The notes under the pieces: model-generated | Told to the model about the DNA's origin: nothing | Database searches by the model: none | Seen by the model: the letters and a program-made list of their open reading frames with translations, nothing else | Part shown: piece by piece, positions 18,971 to 28,859 of the stretch | Position numbering within the stretch: the stretch's first letter is position 1 | How the letters are laid out: the number at the start of each line of letters is the position of its first letter | Source: an uncultured Acetobacteraceae bacterium | GTDB lineage: Bacteria > Pseudomonadota > Alphaproteobacteria > Acetobacterales > Acetobacteraceae | DNA: 64,000 nucleotides | Assembly: GCA_903907955.1 (NCBI GenBank) | Contig: CAIVPZ010000010.1 | Coordinates: forward strand, 16,451-80,450 | Direction: 5' to 3' | Translations under genes and position numbers: made by a program

Positions 18971-20575
18971 TTACGTCTGCACCACCCCGGTTTCGTCCGC
19001 CTCCAGGGCGAAGGCGGCGGCCATCAGGGCGCGGGTGTAGTCCTGCCTTGGTCTGGCGAACACCTGCTCGGCCGGGCCTTCCTCCACCACCAAGCCCTGG
19101 CGCAGCACCACCACCCGGTGGGCCAGCGCGCGCACCACCCGCAGATCGTGGCTGATGAACAGGTAGCCGAGCGCGTGGTCCTGCTGCAGCCTGCGCAGCA
19201 GATCAACGATCTGCGCCTGCACGCTCATGTCGAGCGCGCTGGTCGGCTCGTCGAGCACCACGAAGCGCGGCTTCAGCACCATGGCGCGCGCCACCGCGAT
19301 GCGCTGGCGCTGGCCGCCGCTGAACTCATGCGGGTAGCGGTCGGTGCTGTCGGCCGGCAACCCGACCTCCTCCAGCGCTTCCGCCAGCCGCGCCTGGCGG
19401 GCGGCACGGGAGAGGCCCGGCTCGTGCACCGACAAACCCTCGGCGACGATCTCGCCCACCGTCAGCCGCGGCGATAGGCTGCCGAACGGGTCCTGGAACA
19501 CGATCTGCATGCCGGCCCGCAGCCGGCGCAGCGCCCGCGCGTCAACCGAGGCAAGATCCTGGCCGCGGAACAGGATACGCCCCTGCGCTTCCTGCAAGCG
19601 CAGCAGCGCATACCCGGTGGTGGACTTGCCGGAGCCGCTTTCGCCCACCAGCCCCACGGTTTCGCCGGCGCGCACCGTGATGTCCAGCCCGTCCACCGCC
19701 CGCACATGGCCGACGGTGCGGCGCAGCAGGCCGCGGCGGATCGGGAAGTGCACCCGCAGGTCGCGCGCCCGCATCAGCACTTCGGCGTCGTCCGGCACCG
19801 GGCGCGGGTCGCCCGACGGTTCGGCTTCCAGCAGCATGCGGGTGTAGGGGTGCTGCGGCGCGCCGAACACCTGTGCAACGGTGCCGGCCTCGACCACCTG
19901 GCCGGACTTCATCACACACACCCGGTCGGCATAGCGGCGCACGATCGCCAGATCGTGGCTGATCAGCAGCAAAGCGAGGCCGCGCGCGGCTTTCTGCTCC
20001 GCCAGCAGCTTCAGGATCTGCGCCTGGATGGTCACGTCCAGCGCCGTGGTCGGCTCGTCGGCGATCAGCAGCGCCGGGTCGTTGGCCAGCGCCATGGCGA
20101 TCATGACGCGCTGGCGCTGCCCGCCGGAAAGCTGGTGCGGGAAGGCGTCCAGCCGGCCGGCCGCATCAGGGAAGCCGCATTGCGACAACACGTCGATGAC
20201 GCGGGCGCGCAGCGCCTCGGCGGGCAGGGAACGGTGCAGGCTGATCGCCTCGGCCACCTGCCCGCCGATGCGGGCCAGCGGGTTGAGGCTGTTCATCGGC
20301 TCCTGGAACACCATGCCGGCGGCCACCCCGCGCAGCGCCTGCAACCGGCGCTCGGGGGCGCCGATCACGGCGGTGCCATCCAGCGTCACCGCGCCGGTGC
20401 AGACCGCCCCGGGCGGCAGCAACTGCATCAGCGACAGCGCGGTGAGCGACTTTCCCGACCCGCTTTCGCCCACCAGCGCCAGCGTCTCGCCGCGGTCGAG
20501 GGTGAACGAGACGCGATCGACGACGCAGCGCTCGCCAAACGCGACGCTCAGGTTTTCGATTTCCACCAGGCTCAT
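18971..20575 (-). CDS. yejF: Peptide ABC transporter, dual ATP-binding protein
   Basis: Energising subunit of an oligopeptide importer of the YejABEF type. The 534 residues hold two complete nucleotide-binding domains. The first has GESGSGKSLTALSLMQ, LSGGQRQRVMIAMALA and LLIADEPTTALD; the second, after a linker at about residue 265, has GESGSGKSTTGYALLR, FSGGQRQRIAVARAM and VVLDEPTSALD. It begins at ATG 20575, overlapping the yejE stop by four bases (ATGA), which indicates translational coupling. Last gene of the operon. Confidence 0.94.
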   Translation of the reverse strand: MSLVEIENLSVAFGERCVVDRVSFTLDRGETLALVGESGSGKSLTALSLMQLLPPGAVCTGAVTLDGTAVIGAPERRLQALRGVAAGMVFQEPMNSLNPLARIGGQVAEAISLHRSLPAEALRARVIDVLSQCGFPDAAGRLDAFPHQLSGGQRQRVMIAMALANDPALLIADEPTTALDVTIQAQILKLLAEQKAARGLALLLISHDLAIVRRYADRVCVMKSGQVVEAGTVAQVFGAPQHPYTRMLLEAEPSGDPRPVPDDAEVLMRARDLRVHFPIRRGLLRRTVGHVRAVDGLDITVRAGETVGLVGESGSGKSTTGYALLRLQEAQGRILFRGQDLASVDARALRRLRAGMQIVFQDPFGSLSPRLTVGEIVAEGLSVHEPGLSRAARQARLAEALEEVGLPADSTDRYPHEFSGGQRQRIAVARAMVLKPRFVVLDEPTSALDMSVQAQIVDLLRRLQQDHALGYLFISHDLRVVRALAHRVVVLRQGLVVEEGPAEQVFARPRQDYTRALMAAAFALEADETGVVQT

Positions 20576-21594
20576 GCGGCGGTCCGGCGCGGGTCGAAGG
20601 CGTCGCGCACCGCCTCGCCGACGAACACCAGCAGCGTCAGCATGCCGCCGAGCACGACGAAGGCGGTGATGCCGAGCCAGGGCGCCTGCAGGTTGTTCTT
20701 GCCCTGCGCCACCAGTTCGCCGAGCGAGGGCGAGCCGGGCGGCAGGCCGAAGCCGAGGAAATCCAGCGAGGACAGGATGGTCACCGAACCCGACAGGGTG
20801 AAGGGCAGAAACGTCAGCGTCGCCACCATGGCGTTCGGCAGGATATGGCGCCACATCACCGCCGTGTCGGACACCCCCAGCGCGCGGGCGGCGCGCACGT
20901 AATCCAGGTTGCGCCCGCGCAGGAACTCGGCACGCACCACGCCGGTCAGTGCCATCCAGGAGAACAGCAACAGGAAGATCAGCAGAATCCAGAAGGTGGG
21001 CGTGATGATGCTGCCCAGGATGATGAGCAGGTAAAGCTGCGGCATGCCCGACCAGATCTCGATGAAGCGCTGGAAGAACAGGTCGGTGAGGCCACCGTAG
21101 AACCCCTGCACCGCGCCGGAGGCGACGCCGACGATGGAGGAGACGATGGTGAGGGTAAAGCCGAACAGCACCGACAGCCGGAAACCGTAGATCACCCGGG
21201 CCAGCACGTCGCGCGCCTGGTCGTCGGTGCCGAGCAGGTTGCGCCAGGAGGGCGGCGCCGGGGCCGGCACCGGCAGGTTCTTCACGATCGTGTCGTAGCC
21301 GAACGGGATTACCGGCCAGATCATCCAGCCATGCGCCCGGATGACGACGGCGAGGTCCGGGTCGCTGAAATCGGCCTCGGTGGGCAGGAAATCGGCGCCG
21401 AAGGTGTCTTCGCTGTAGTCCGCCAGCGCCGGCACGTACCAATGGCCGTCGAAGCGGATCAGCAGCGGCCGGTCATTGGCGATGAACTCGGCGAACAGCG
21501 ACAGAAAGAACAGGGCAAGAAAAATCCACATCGACCAGAAGCCGCGCTTGTGGGCGCGGAAAATGCCCAGACGTCGCCGCGTAAGCGGAGTCAT
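20572..21594 (-). CDS. yejE: Peptide ABC transporter permease
   Basis: Inner-membrane permease of the YejABEF importer, 340 residues. An N-terminal helix (WSMWIFLALFFLSLFAEFIA) is followed by a periplasmic segment and a BPD-transport domain with five helices; the EAA loop is EFLRGRNLDYVRAARALGVS. The ILGTDDQARDVLARVIYG segment is diagnostic of OppC/YejE proteins. Start ATG 21594 (MTPLTRRRLGIFRAHKRGFW) is the family start; the frame is open upstream over a short GC-rich palindrome. Confidence 0.94.
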   Translation of the reverse strand: MTPLTRRRLGIFRAHKRGFWSMWIFLALFFLSLFAEFIANDRPLLIRFDGHWYVPALADYSEDTFGADFLPTEADFSDPDLAVVIRAHGWMIWPVIPFGYDTIVKNLPVPAPAPPSWRNLLGTDDQARDVLARVIYGFRLSVLFGFTLTIVSSIVGVASGAVQGFYGGLTDLFFQRFIEIWSGMPQLYLLIILGSIITPTFWILLIFLLLFSWMALTGVVRAEFLRGRNLDYVRAARALGVSDTAVMWRHILPNAMVATLTFLPFTLSGSVTILSSLDFLGFGLPPGSPSLGELVAQGKNNLQAPWLGITAFVVLGGMLTLLVFVGEAVRDAFDPRRTAA

Positions 21595-21631
21595 TGATTG
21601 GGGTCCGGGGCAACGCCCCGGCAGGGGAAGA

Positions 21632-22714
21632 TCATCGCCGGGCCTCGAAATCAATCCGAGGATCAACCACGGTATAGAGCATATCGCCCACGATCTGCAT
21701 CACCAGCCCAAGCAGGGTAAAAATATACAGTGTCCCGAACATCACCGGATAGTCGCGCCGGATCGCCGATTCGAAGCCCAGCAGCCCCAGCCCGTCGAGC
21801 GAGAAGATGATCTCCACCAGCAGCGCCGACGAAAACAGGATGCCGATGAACGCCGCCGGGAAGCCGGCGATGATCAGCAGCATGGCGTTGCGGAACACAT
21901 GCCGGTACAGCACCCGCTGCTCGCTGGCGCCCTTGGCCCGCGCGGTGACGGTGTACTGCTTGCGGATTTCTTCCAGGAAGCAGTTCTTGGTCAGCATGGT
22001 CAGGCCGGCAAAACCGCCCACCACCAGGGCCACCGTCGGCAGCACCATGTGCCACAGATAATCCACCACCCGCGCCGGCCAGGCCCAGCCTGCCGCCTCC
22101 GGACTGGTCAGGCCGCGCAGCGGAAAGACGTGGAAGAAGCTGCCGCCGGCGAACAGCACGACCAGCAGGATGGCGAACAGGAACCCCGGCACCGCATACC
22201 CCACCAGCACAAAGGCGGAACTGGCGACATCGAAGCGCGAGCCGTGCCGCACCGCCTTGGCGATGCCGAGCGGAATGGACACGAAATACACCAGCAGCGT
22301 GGACCACAGCCCGATCGACACCGACACCGGCATTTTCTGCCCGATCAGCTTCAGCACCGGCTCGTCGAGGAAGAAGCTGCGGCCGAAATCGAAGCTCAGA
22401 TAGTCGCGGACCATGATCATGAAACGTTCGCCGGCCGGCTTGTCGAAGCCGAACATGCGGCGGATGTCGGCGACCATGCTCGGATCGAGGCCGCGGGCGC
22501 CGCGATAGGCGCCCTCGCCGGTGGGGGCGGCCACTTCGGCGCCGCCCTGGCCGCTGACCCGGCCGGCGGCCTCGCCGCCACGGCCGCGCAGGTCGGCGAT
22601 CATCTGCTCCACCGGCCCGCCGGGGGCGAACTGCACCACGACGAAATTGATGGCGATGATGCCGAACAGCGTCGGCACCACCAGCAGCAGACGGCGGAGA
22701 AGGTAGGCGCCCAT
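21632..22714 (-). CDS. yejB: Peptide ABC transporter permease
   Basis: Partner permease of YejE, 360 residues. It starts [20 protein letters not shown], the standard OppB-type first helix, then has a charged insertion (about residues 40-85) typical of Yej[13 protein letters not shown], and the EAA loop [19 protein letters not shown]. The ATG at 22714 shares one base with the yejA stop (TGATG). A 37-base gap with a small GGGGC/GCCCC palindrome separates it from yejE. Confidence 0.94.
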   Translation of the reverse strand: MGAYLLRRLLLVVPTLFGIIAINFVVVQFAPGGPVEQMIADLRGRGGEAAGRVSGQGGAEVAAPTGEGAYRGARGLDPSMVADIRRMFGFDKPAGERFMIMVRDYLSFDFGRSFFLDEPVLKLIGQKMPVSVSIGLWSTLLVYFVSIPLGIAKAVRHGSRFDVASSAFVLVGYAVPGFLFAILLVVLFAGGSFFHVFPLRGLTSPEAAGWAWPARVVDYLWHMVLPTVALVVGGFAGLTMLTKNCFLEEIRKQYTVTARAKGASEQRVLYRHVFRNAMLLIIAGFPAAFIGILFSSALLVEIIFSLDGLGLLGFESAIRRDYPVMFGTLYIFTLLGLVMQIVGDMLYTVVDPRIDFEARR

Positions 22715-24528
22715 CAGTTGCCGCTGCGGCGATCGGCCTCGATGGCGGCGGATTTCTGCGGATCGATCCACCAGGATTCGAACACCACGCCCGGCCGCAC
22801 CGGCTTGTCGGGCCGGCCGAACCGGTCCCAGAAGGCGATGCGCACCGATTGGAGGTGCCAGTTCGGCACCACATACCACCCCGCCAGCAGCACCCGGTCG
22901 AGCGCATGGGTGGCGGCCAGCAACTGGGCGTGGTCGGGGGCGTTCACCACCAGCGGCACCAGCGCATCGATCGCCGGGTCGCACACGCCCATCAGGTTGT
23001 CGCCGCCTTCCAGCCCCACCGCGCCGCAGGTCCAGTTGCCGGTCTGCTCGTTGCCGGGGCTTTCCGACTCGGGGATCACCGTCATCACCATGTCGAAATC
23101 GTAGGTATCCAGCCGGCGCTGGTACTGCGCCGAGTCCACCGTGCGCACATTCGCATCGATGCCCAGGCGGAGCAGCCACTGCCGGTAGGGCAGGGCAACC
23201 CGCTCGAAGCTCGGTTCGTCGAGCAGGATTTCGAAGCTGAACGGCTTGCCCTGGGCGTCCACCAGCTTGCGGTCCTTCACCTCCCAGCCGGCCTCGCGCA
23301 GCAAAGCGAGCGCGCGGCGCAGCCCGTCGCGGTTGTTGCCCGAGCCGTCGGTGACCGGCAGTTTGAACGGCGCGGTGAACAGCTCGGGCGGCAACTTGTC
23401 GCGCCAGCGGTTGAGCAGCGCCAGTTCGTCGCCTGCGGGCACGCCGGTGGCGGCAAGCTCGCTGTTGCTGAAATAGCTCTCGGTGCGGGTGTAGGCGCCA
23501 TAGAACAGGTTGGCGTTGGCCCATTCGAAGTCGAAGGCCATCGCCATCGCCTGGCGCACCCGGCGGTCGGCGAATAACGGGCGGCGGGTGTTCATCGCCC
23601 AGCCCTGCATGCCGGTGGGCAGGCGGTGGCGGATTTCCTCCTTGCGCACCCAGCCCTTCTGCACCGCCGGGAAGTCGTAGGCGTTGGCCCATTCCTTGGC
23701 GACGTTCTCGGTGCGGTAGTCGATCTGGCCGGCCTTGAACGCCTCCATGGCGACGGTGCTGTCGCGGAAATACTCGGTGCGTATCCGGTCGAAATTGTCC
23801 AGCCCCCGGGCAGTCGGCAGGTCGCGCGCCCACCAGTCCGGCACCCGCTCCAGGGTGATGCTGCGGCCGAGTTCGAACTTGCCGATGCGGTACGGGCCGG
23901 AGCCGACCGGCGGGTCGCTCAGCGGGTGGTCGAATTCGCGCCCCTCCCACCAGTGCTTCGGCAGCACCGGCAGTTCGCCGAGGATCATCGGCAGTTCGCG
24001 GTTGGCGGTGGAACGGAAGCGGAAGGTGACCCGGCGCGGACTTTCAACCACCGCCTCGGTGACGTCGGCGTAGTACTGGCGGTAGTTGGGGCGGCCCTTG
24101 CTGCGCAGCGTGTTGAACGTCCAGGCCACATCCTCGGCGGTCACCGGCGTGCCGTCGTGGAACCGCGCTTCCGGCCGCAGCTCGAACGAGACCCCCAGGC
24201 GGTCGGCGGCAAGCTCGATCACGCTGGCCAGGTGGCCATATTCGGTTTCCGCCTCATCGGCGTTGCGCACCATCAGCGTATCGTAGATGCGGACGGAGGC
24301 GGCGGCGGGACGGCCGCGCACGATGAAGGGATTGAAGCTGTCGAAGGTGCCGATGGCGCTGAGCGCCACCTCGCCGCCCTTCGGGGCGTTCGGGTTGACC
24401 CAGGGGAAATACGCGAAATCCGCCGGCAACGCCGGGGCGCCGAGCAGCGAAATGCCGTGCGTGCGGACCGGGCCGTCCGCCGTGGGAAGGAACCCCATCA
24501 GACCCATGAGTACAACAAAATAGTACAA
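22714..24528 (-). CDS. yejA: Peptide ABC transporter periplasmic binding protein
   Basis: SBP family 5 extracytoplasmic receptor of the YejABEF peptide (microcin C-type) importer. Recognised by [56 protein letters not shown] and the long lobe II through [20 protein letters not shown]. The likely start is TTG 24528: GGGAGG lies eight bases before it, and it yields a hydrophobic leader [13 protein letters not shown] that can act as a signal peptide. ATG 24507 has no ribosome binding site and would remove most of the leader. That start gives 604 residues and places the gene one base after hisN. Confidence 0.9.
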   Translation of the reverse strand: MYYFVVLMGLMGFLPTADGPVRTHGISLLGAPALPADFAYFPWVNPNAPKGGEVALSAIGTFDSFNPFIVRGRPAAASVRIYDTLMVRNADEAETEYGHLASVIELAADRLGVSFELRPEARFHDGTPVTAEDVAWTFNTLRSKGRPNYRQYYADVTEAVVESPRRVTFRFRSTANRELPMILGELPVLPKHWWEGREFDHPLSDPPVGSGPYRIGKFELGRSITLERVPDWWARDLPTARGLDNFDRIRTEYFRDSTVAMEAFKAGQIDYRTENVAKEWANAYDFPAVQKGWVRKEEIRHRLPTGMQGWAMNTRRPLFADRRVRQAMAMAFDFEWANANLFYGAYTRTESYFSNSELAATGVPAGDELALLNRWRDKLPPELFTAPFKLPVTDGSGNNRDGLRRALALLREAGWEVKDRKLVDAQGKPFSFEILLDEPSFERVALPYRQWLLRLGIDANVRTVDSAQYQRRLDTYDFDMVMTVIPESESPGNEQTGNWTCGAVGLEGGDNLMGVCDPAIDALVPLVVNAPDHAQLLAATHALDRVLLAGWYVVPNWHLQSVRIAFWDRFGRPDKPVRPGVVFESWWIDPQKSAAIEADRRSGN

Positions 24529-24529
24529 A

Positions 24530-25342
24530 TCAGATGCCTCCCTGTCGCGGGCGATCCGCGCCGGCGAGCGCACGCACCGCCGCCGCCAGCAGCGCCGGAT
24601 CGCCAACCGCCAAAGCCCGCCCGTCGCCGTCCGGATGCAGGGCGTTGCCCTCCCAGTCGGTCAGCCTGCCGCCGGCGCCCTCGATGACCGGCGCCAGCGC
24701 CGCCCAGTCCCACACCTTCAGCCCCGACTCGGCGACGATGTCGATCTGTCCCAACGCCAGCAGCCCGTATGCGTAGCAGTCGCCGCCGAACGAGTTGCGC
24801 CGCGTTGCCGCCGCCAGACGCTGCCAGGCCGGCCAATCGTCGCCGAACATTTCCGGACTCGTGCAGGACAGTTCCGCCTCGGCGAGCGTGCCGCAGGGCC
24901 GGCAGCCGACCGCGCCGCCGAGGCTGCCGCGGAAGCTGGTGGGGCGGCCGGCGGCGCCGATCCAGCGCTCGCCGGTGATGCACTGGTCGATCAGGCCGAG
25001 GATGGGGGTGTCGCCATCCAGCAGGCCGATCAGCGTGCCGAACACCGGCCGGCCGGTGATGAAGGCGCGGGTGCCGTCGATCGGGTCGAGCACCCAGCGC
25101 AACCGGGACCGCGGATTGTCCAGCCCAAATTCCTCGCCGAGGATGCCATGTTGGGGAAAACGCTGCGCCAGCACCGCCCGCATGGCCTGCTCGGCGGTGC
25201 GATCGGCGACGGTCACCGGGGTCTGGTCGGACTTGAGGTCGGCCTGCAGCCCGGCGCGGAACAGCGGGCGGATGGCGGCGCCGGCCACATCGGCCGCGGC
25301 TTCAGCCGCCCGGATCAGGGCGTCGGTCGGGGGGCGCTCCAT
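24530..25342 (-). CDS. hisN: Histidinol-phosphatase, inositol monophosphatase family
   Basis: Mg-dependent phosphatase of the IMPase superfamily, 270 residues, most like HisN which dephosphorylates histidinol phosphate in histidine synthesis. Metal-site motifs are ILGEEFG, VLDPIDGTRAFITGRPVFGT and the downstream WDWAALAPVIEGAGG. ITGRPVFGTLIGLL is typical of HisN rather than SuhB. ATG 25342 follows AAAGG; the frame is open about 20 codons upstream without support. It is the first gene of the unit that continues into yejABEF. SuhB-type activity on inositol phosphates is the main alternative. Confidence 0.85.
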   Translation of the reverse strand: MERPPTDALIRAAEAAADVAGAAIRPLFRAGLQADLKSDQTPVTVADRTAEQAMRAVLAQRFPQHGILGEEFGLDNPRSRLRWVLDPIDGTRAFITGRPVFGTLIGLLDGDTPILGLIDQCITGERWIGAAGRPTSFRGSLGGAVGCRPCGTLAEAELSCTSPEMFGDDWPAWQRLAAATRRNSFGGDCYAYGLLALGQIDIVAESGLKVWDWAALAPVIEGAGGRLTDWEGNALHPDGDGRALAVGDPALLAAAVRALAGADRPRQGGI

Positions 25343-25471
25343 CCGCTTGGCCTTTCGTGGATCGGCGGCAACCGGCCCACGTTGCATGCGCGCCGGCGCC
25401 TCCATAAGGTGCGCGCCATCCTACGGACCCGCCCCCCCGGCTTCAACCCCGCCCCAACAGCCACCTGGATC

Positions 25472-26221
25472 ATGCACCCGATCATCGTCATTCCAACCCG
25501 CATGGCGTCCACCCGCCTGCCGGGCAAGCCGCTGGCCGACATTCACGGCCGACCGATGATCCTGCACGTGCTCGACCGCGCGCGGGAGGCCGGGATCGGA
25601 CCGATCGTGGTGGCCTGCGCCGAGGCCGAGCTTGCCGCGGTGGTGCGGGCGGATGGCGGGCTCGCGGTGCTGACCGATCCGGCGCTGCCGCGCGGCTCGG
25701 ACCGGGTGCACGTGGCGCTGGAGCAGTTCGACCCGGACGGCCGGCACGACGTGGTGATCAACCTGCAGGGCGACCTGCCGACCATCCCGCCTGATTATCT
25801 GCGCACCGTGCTCGCCCCGCTGGCCGACCCGCGCTTCGACATCGCCACCCTGGTGGCGCCGATCACCAGCGCCGCGGAGGCCGCCGCGCCGTCCGTGGTG
25901 AAGGCGGCCTGTGCCTTCGAGGACGCGCCGGCGGTGGCGCCGGCGCTGTACTTTTCCCGCGCCGTGATCCCGGCCGGCGAGGGGCCGTTATGGCATCATA
26001 TCGGCGTCTATGCCTTCCGCCGGCCGGCGCTGGCGCGCTTCGTGGCGCTGGCGGAAAGCCCGCTGGAGAAGCGCGAGGCGCTGGAGCAGTTGCGGGCGCT
26101 GGAGGCGGGCATGCGCATCGGCTGCGCGCGGGTGGCGCACGCTCCGTTCGGGGTGGACACGCCGGGCGACCTTGAACGCGCCCGCGCCGACCTCGATCCT
26201 GCCCGCCGGAGCTTCGCATGA
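25472..26221 (+). CDS. kdsB: 3-deoxy-manno-octulosonate cytidylyltransferase
   Basis: Activates Kdo to CMP-Kdo for the lipopolysaccharide core. The 249-residue product begins MHPIIVIPTRMASTRLPGKP, with the nucleotide-binding R-x2-S-x-R-L-P-x-K signature, then INLQGDLPTIPPDYL, and near the end WHHIGVYAFRRPALARFV and GVDTPGDLERAR, all standard KdsB motifs. ATG 25472 is the family start although the frame is open far upstream. It overlaps pheA by four bases (ATGA). Confidence 0.95.
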   Translation: MHPIIVIPTRMASTRLPGKPLADIHGRPMILHVLDRAREAGIGPIVVACAEAELAAVVRADGGLAVLTDPALPRGSDRVHVALEQFDPDGRHDVVINLQGDLPTIPPDYLRTVLAPLADPRFDIATLVAPITSAAEAAAPSVVKAACAFEDAPAVAPALYFSRAVIPAGEGPLWHHIGVYAFRRPALARFVALAESPLEKREALEQLRALEAGMRIGCARVAHAPFGVDTPGDLERARADLDPARRSFA

Positions 26222-27069
26222 CCCGGACGATCGCCTTCCAGGGCCGCCCCGGCGCCTATTCCGACCTGGCCTGCCGCATCGCCTATCCGCAATGGCGCAC
26301 GCTGCCCTGCGAGAGTTTCGAGGCTGCCATGGATTCGGTGCATGAAGGCGTGGCCGGGCTGGCCATGATCGCCTGCGAAAACAGCCTGGCCGGACGGGTG
26401 GGCGATGTGCACCACCTGCTGCCGGAGTCCGGCCTGTTCGTGGTCGGCGAGCATTTCCAGCGCGTCGAGCACTGCCTGCTGGCGCCGCGGGGGGCGCGCA
26501 TCGAGGGCCTGAAGCGGGCACATTCGCACGAGGTGGCGCTGGGCCAGGTGCGCCAGTTGCTGAAGGAACTGCACCTGCAGCCCGTCGTGCAGGCCGACAC
26601 CGCGGGGGCGGCCGAGATGGTGGCGCAGTGGAACAACCCGGCGGAGTGCGCCATCGCCTCGTCGCTGGCGGCCGAGCTGTTCGGGCTGGACGTGCTGCGC
26701 CGCAATGTCGAGGACGCGGCGCACAACACCACCCGATTCTACGTCATGGCCCGCCGTCCCGCTGACCTGCCGGCCGACCGGCCGGGGCTGATGACGACCT
26801 TCGTGTTCCGGGTGCGCAACGTGCCGGCCGCGCTGTACAAGGCGCTGGGCGGCTTCGCCACCAACGGCGTCAACATGACCAAGCTGGAGAGCTACATGGT
26901 GGGCGGTCAGTTCACCGCCACCCAGTTCCTCTGCGACGTCGAGGGCCACCCCGAGCAGCCGGCGCTGCGCCGGGCGCTGGAGGAGCTTTCCTTCTTTTCG
27001 CGCGAGACGCGCATTCTCGGTGTGTATCCGGCCTCGCCGTTCCGCAAGGAGCAGGACCCGGGGGATTGA
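26218..27069 (+). CDS. pheA: Prephenate dehydratase
   Basis: Converts prephenate to phenylpyruvate for phenylalanine synthesis. The 283 residues comprise a dehydratase domain ([13 protein letters not shown] at the N-terminus, [15 protein letters not shown], and the catalytic Thr in NTTRFYVM near residue 173) and a C-terminal ACT domain ([30 protein letters not shown]) that binds phenylalanine for feedback control. There is no chorismate mutase domain, as usual in alphaproteobacteria. Translationally coupled to kdsB by ATGA. Confidence 0.95.
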   Translation: MTRTIAFQGRPGAYSDLACRIAYPQWRTLPCESFEAAMDSVHEGVAGLAMIACENSLAGRVGDVHHLLPESGLFVVGEHFQRVEHCLLAPRGARIEGLKRAHSHEVALGQVRQLLKELHLQPVVQADTAGAAEMVAQWNNPAECAIASSLAAELFGLDVLRRNVEDAAHNTTRFYVMARRPADLPADRPGLMTTFVFRVRNVPAALYKALGGFATNGVNMTKLESYMVGGQFTATQFLCDVEGHPEQPALRRALEELSFFSRETRILGVYPASPFRKEQDPGD

Positions 27070-27099
27070 GGGTGACAATCTCCAGGGAGCAGCGGAAGC

Positions 27100-27396
27100 G
27101 GCTGGGGCAGGCCGTACACCGCCGCGCGCCGGCTGCGCAGCAACGCCTCGAATCCGGCCAGCGAGGTGAGCGTATGCACCTCGTCGATCTGCTCGAGCAG
27201 CGCACGCTGGCCGGCATCCACGTCGGGATGCGGCTTACAGATGATGTACGCCGCCGGTACAGCGGCGCGAACCTGCGCCAGCAGTGTCAAGGTGGTCGCA
27301 GATGCCGGCACCGCCGAGCATCTGGGAGCGGTCGTCGCTGACCTGTCCAGGCACCAGCACCAGCACCACACGCTTGCCGGACGGCGCCTGCACCAC
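27100..27396 (-). pseudogene. Remnant of KpsC-like capsule Kdo transferase
   Basis: Minus-strand codons give [20 protein letters not shown] in one frame (about 27305-27365); the homology then shifts to another frame near 27300 and continues [29 protein letters not shown], then [17 protein letters not shown] and YGLP. These are the ordered motifs of KpsC/LipB-type capsule synthesis domains, but with a frameshift, about 25 residues missing between the PHPDV and TLTSL motifs, and both ends absent. It is therefore a decayed fragment, not a gene. It lies against the stop of the HddA-type kinase. Motif recognition is from memory. Confidence 0.65.
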
Positions 27397-27398
27397 CG

Positions 27399-28448
27399 CT
27401 ATCCGCCGCGGACAGTCCAGGATTCGGCACCGACGCCGGTGAAGTGCACGGCGCTTGCGGTGCCGCCTGCCTGGTTCAGCGCATCGATCAGCGCGACCCG
27501 GTGCTGCGGCGGCACGATGAACATCAGGAAGCCGCCGCCGCCGGCGCCGGACACCTTCCCCGCCAGGGCGCCGTGCGCCATGGCGATCGCATGCAGCCGT
27601 TCGATCGCTCCGGTACTGATCCCCTCGGCGGTCTTCTTCTTCGCTGCCCAGGAGCGGTTCAATATTTCCGCCACGTGGCCGATCCGGCCGCGCAGCAATG
27701 CCTGTTTCATTTCGAGGGCGTCGTTCTTGAGCTGGTGCAGACTGGTCAGCGAATCGGCAGTGGGCGAGACCATGCGCCGCTGCTGCTCGGCGATGATCAC
27801 GTCCGAATGGCGGGAGACACCGGTGAAACAGGTGACCAGCGAGGTTTCCAGCTCGTTGATGAAGGCACGGCCCACCCGCAGCGGATTGACGATCACCCGG
27901 TCGTTGGCGAGGAATTCGATGAAGTTGGCGCCACCGAATGCCGAGGCATACTGGTCCTGCTTGCCGCCGGCGAGGTGCAGGTCGATGCGCTCGATCTCGA
28001 AGGCAAGGTGGGCGACGTCATACAGGCCGAGCGGCAATTCCAGCAGGGTGCGGAACGCCTCCACCAGTGCAACCGCCAGCGCCGAGGAGGAGCCGAGGCC
28101 CGATCCGGCCGGGGCATCGACATAGGAGGTGATTTTCAAAGGCGTCGGTATGCCGCCGCAATGGTCGCGCATCATGCGGGCATAGACACCGGCATGGATC
28201 GCCAGCCGCGCCCCGGCGATCGCATCCAGCGCGCAGGGCAGCCGTTCCTCGATGCCGAGATCGCGGGCCAGGAACTGCACCGTGCCGTCCTCGGACGCTT
28301 CGATGAAGGCGTAGGCGTAACGGCCGATCGTCGCGTTCAGCACCGCCCCGCCATGCTCGTCGCAGTATGGGCTCAAGTCGGTCCCGCCGCCGGCCAGGCC
28401 GAGCCGCAGCGGCGCCCGTGCACGGACCACCGTGTTCGTAACGGTCAT
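27399..28448 (-). CDS. GHMP kinase, D-glycero-D-manno-heptose 7-phosphate kinase type
   Basis: A 349-residue sugar kinase. RAPLRLGLAGGGTDLSPYC at the N-terminus is the HddA-type signature, the ATP loop is DAPAGSGLGSSSALAVALVE, and GKVSGAGGGGFLMFIVPP is GHMP motif 3. HddA phosphorylates heptose 7-phosphate at C1 on the way to GDP-heptose used in capsule or S-layer glycans; related enzymes act on fucose or other sugars. It appears intact but is bordered by a KpsC remnant and a methyltransferase remnant, so its original pathway locus has been lost here and its present use is uncertain. Confidence 0.82.
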   Translation of the reverse strand: MTVTNTVVRARAPLRLGLAGGGTDLSPYCDEHGGAVLNATIGRYAYAFIEASEDGTVQFLARDLGIEERLPCALDAIAGARLAIHAGVYARMMRDHCGGIPTPLKITSYVDAPAGSGLGSSSALAVALVEAFRTLLELPLGLYDVAHLAFEIERIDLHLAGGKQDQYASAFGGANFIEFLANDRVIVNPLRVGRAFINELETSLVTCFTGVSRHSDVIIAEQQRRMVSPTADSLTSLHQLKNDALEMKQALLRGRIGHVAEILNRSWAAKKKTAEGISTGAIERLHAIAMAHGALAGKVSGAGGGGFLMFIVPPQHRVALIDALNQAGGTASAVHFTGVGAESWTVRGG

Positions 28449-28467
28449 GGTTTGGCTTCCGTGCTGT

Positions 28468-28640
28468 TTATGCCGCGGCGGAGAATATCATGTTGCCGGT
28501 CCCAGGATAGCCGGGTTCGTCGAACCGGGTGCTGTGCACGCTGGCATCGGTGAAGCCGGCATCGCGCAGCCGGTCCAGCAGGTCCCAGCCGGGTTCGTGC
28601 ACTTCGCCGGCGGCCTCGGCCGGCCACAGGCGGCAGCCCC
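28468..28640 (-). pseudogene. C-terminal remnant of a SAM-dependent methyltransferase
   Basis: The minus strand encodes RLWPAEAAGEVHEPGWDLL, DRLRDAGFTDASVHSTRFDE and PGYPGTGNMIFSAAA then TAA. The 'W.LLDRLR.AGF.DA.V' followed by 'GY.G.GN..F.A' pattern is the usual end of class I methyltransferases acting on sugars. No upstream SAM-binding half is present: an FNR-type box and then an opposite-strand gene take its place. Probably debris of the same polysaccharide locus as the KpsC fragment. Confidence 0.5.
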
Positions 28641-28671
28641 CCTGCCCCTCGAACCGTGGCATGGCCGCCGT

Positions 28672-28685
28672 TTGATCGAGATCAA
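28672..28685. promoter_or_regulatory. FNR/ANR-type box upstream of membrane protein gene
   Basis: TTGATCGAGATCAA matches the consensus TTGAT-N4-ATCAA perfectly. It is centred about 180 bases before the ATG of the gene at 28860, in non-coding sequence, and there is no intact gene on the other side. It predicts oxygen-responsive control of that gene. Confidence 0.6.
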
Positions 28686-28859
28686 AGCGCCGGCGCGGCC
28701 GTTGCGCTGAGCATGCGATCTGCCCCCCGCCGCAGTCCGGATCGGCATGTCCTGGTGTGGCGTGTTGCGTCGCGCGTTGTCCCGATTTCTGTTTCCGCAA
28801 TCCGTCACTCCGCTGCCGCTGGCCGGGGCGGAGGACATAGACGACAAAGGAGCGTGCTG

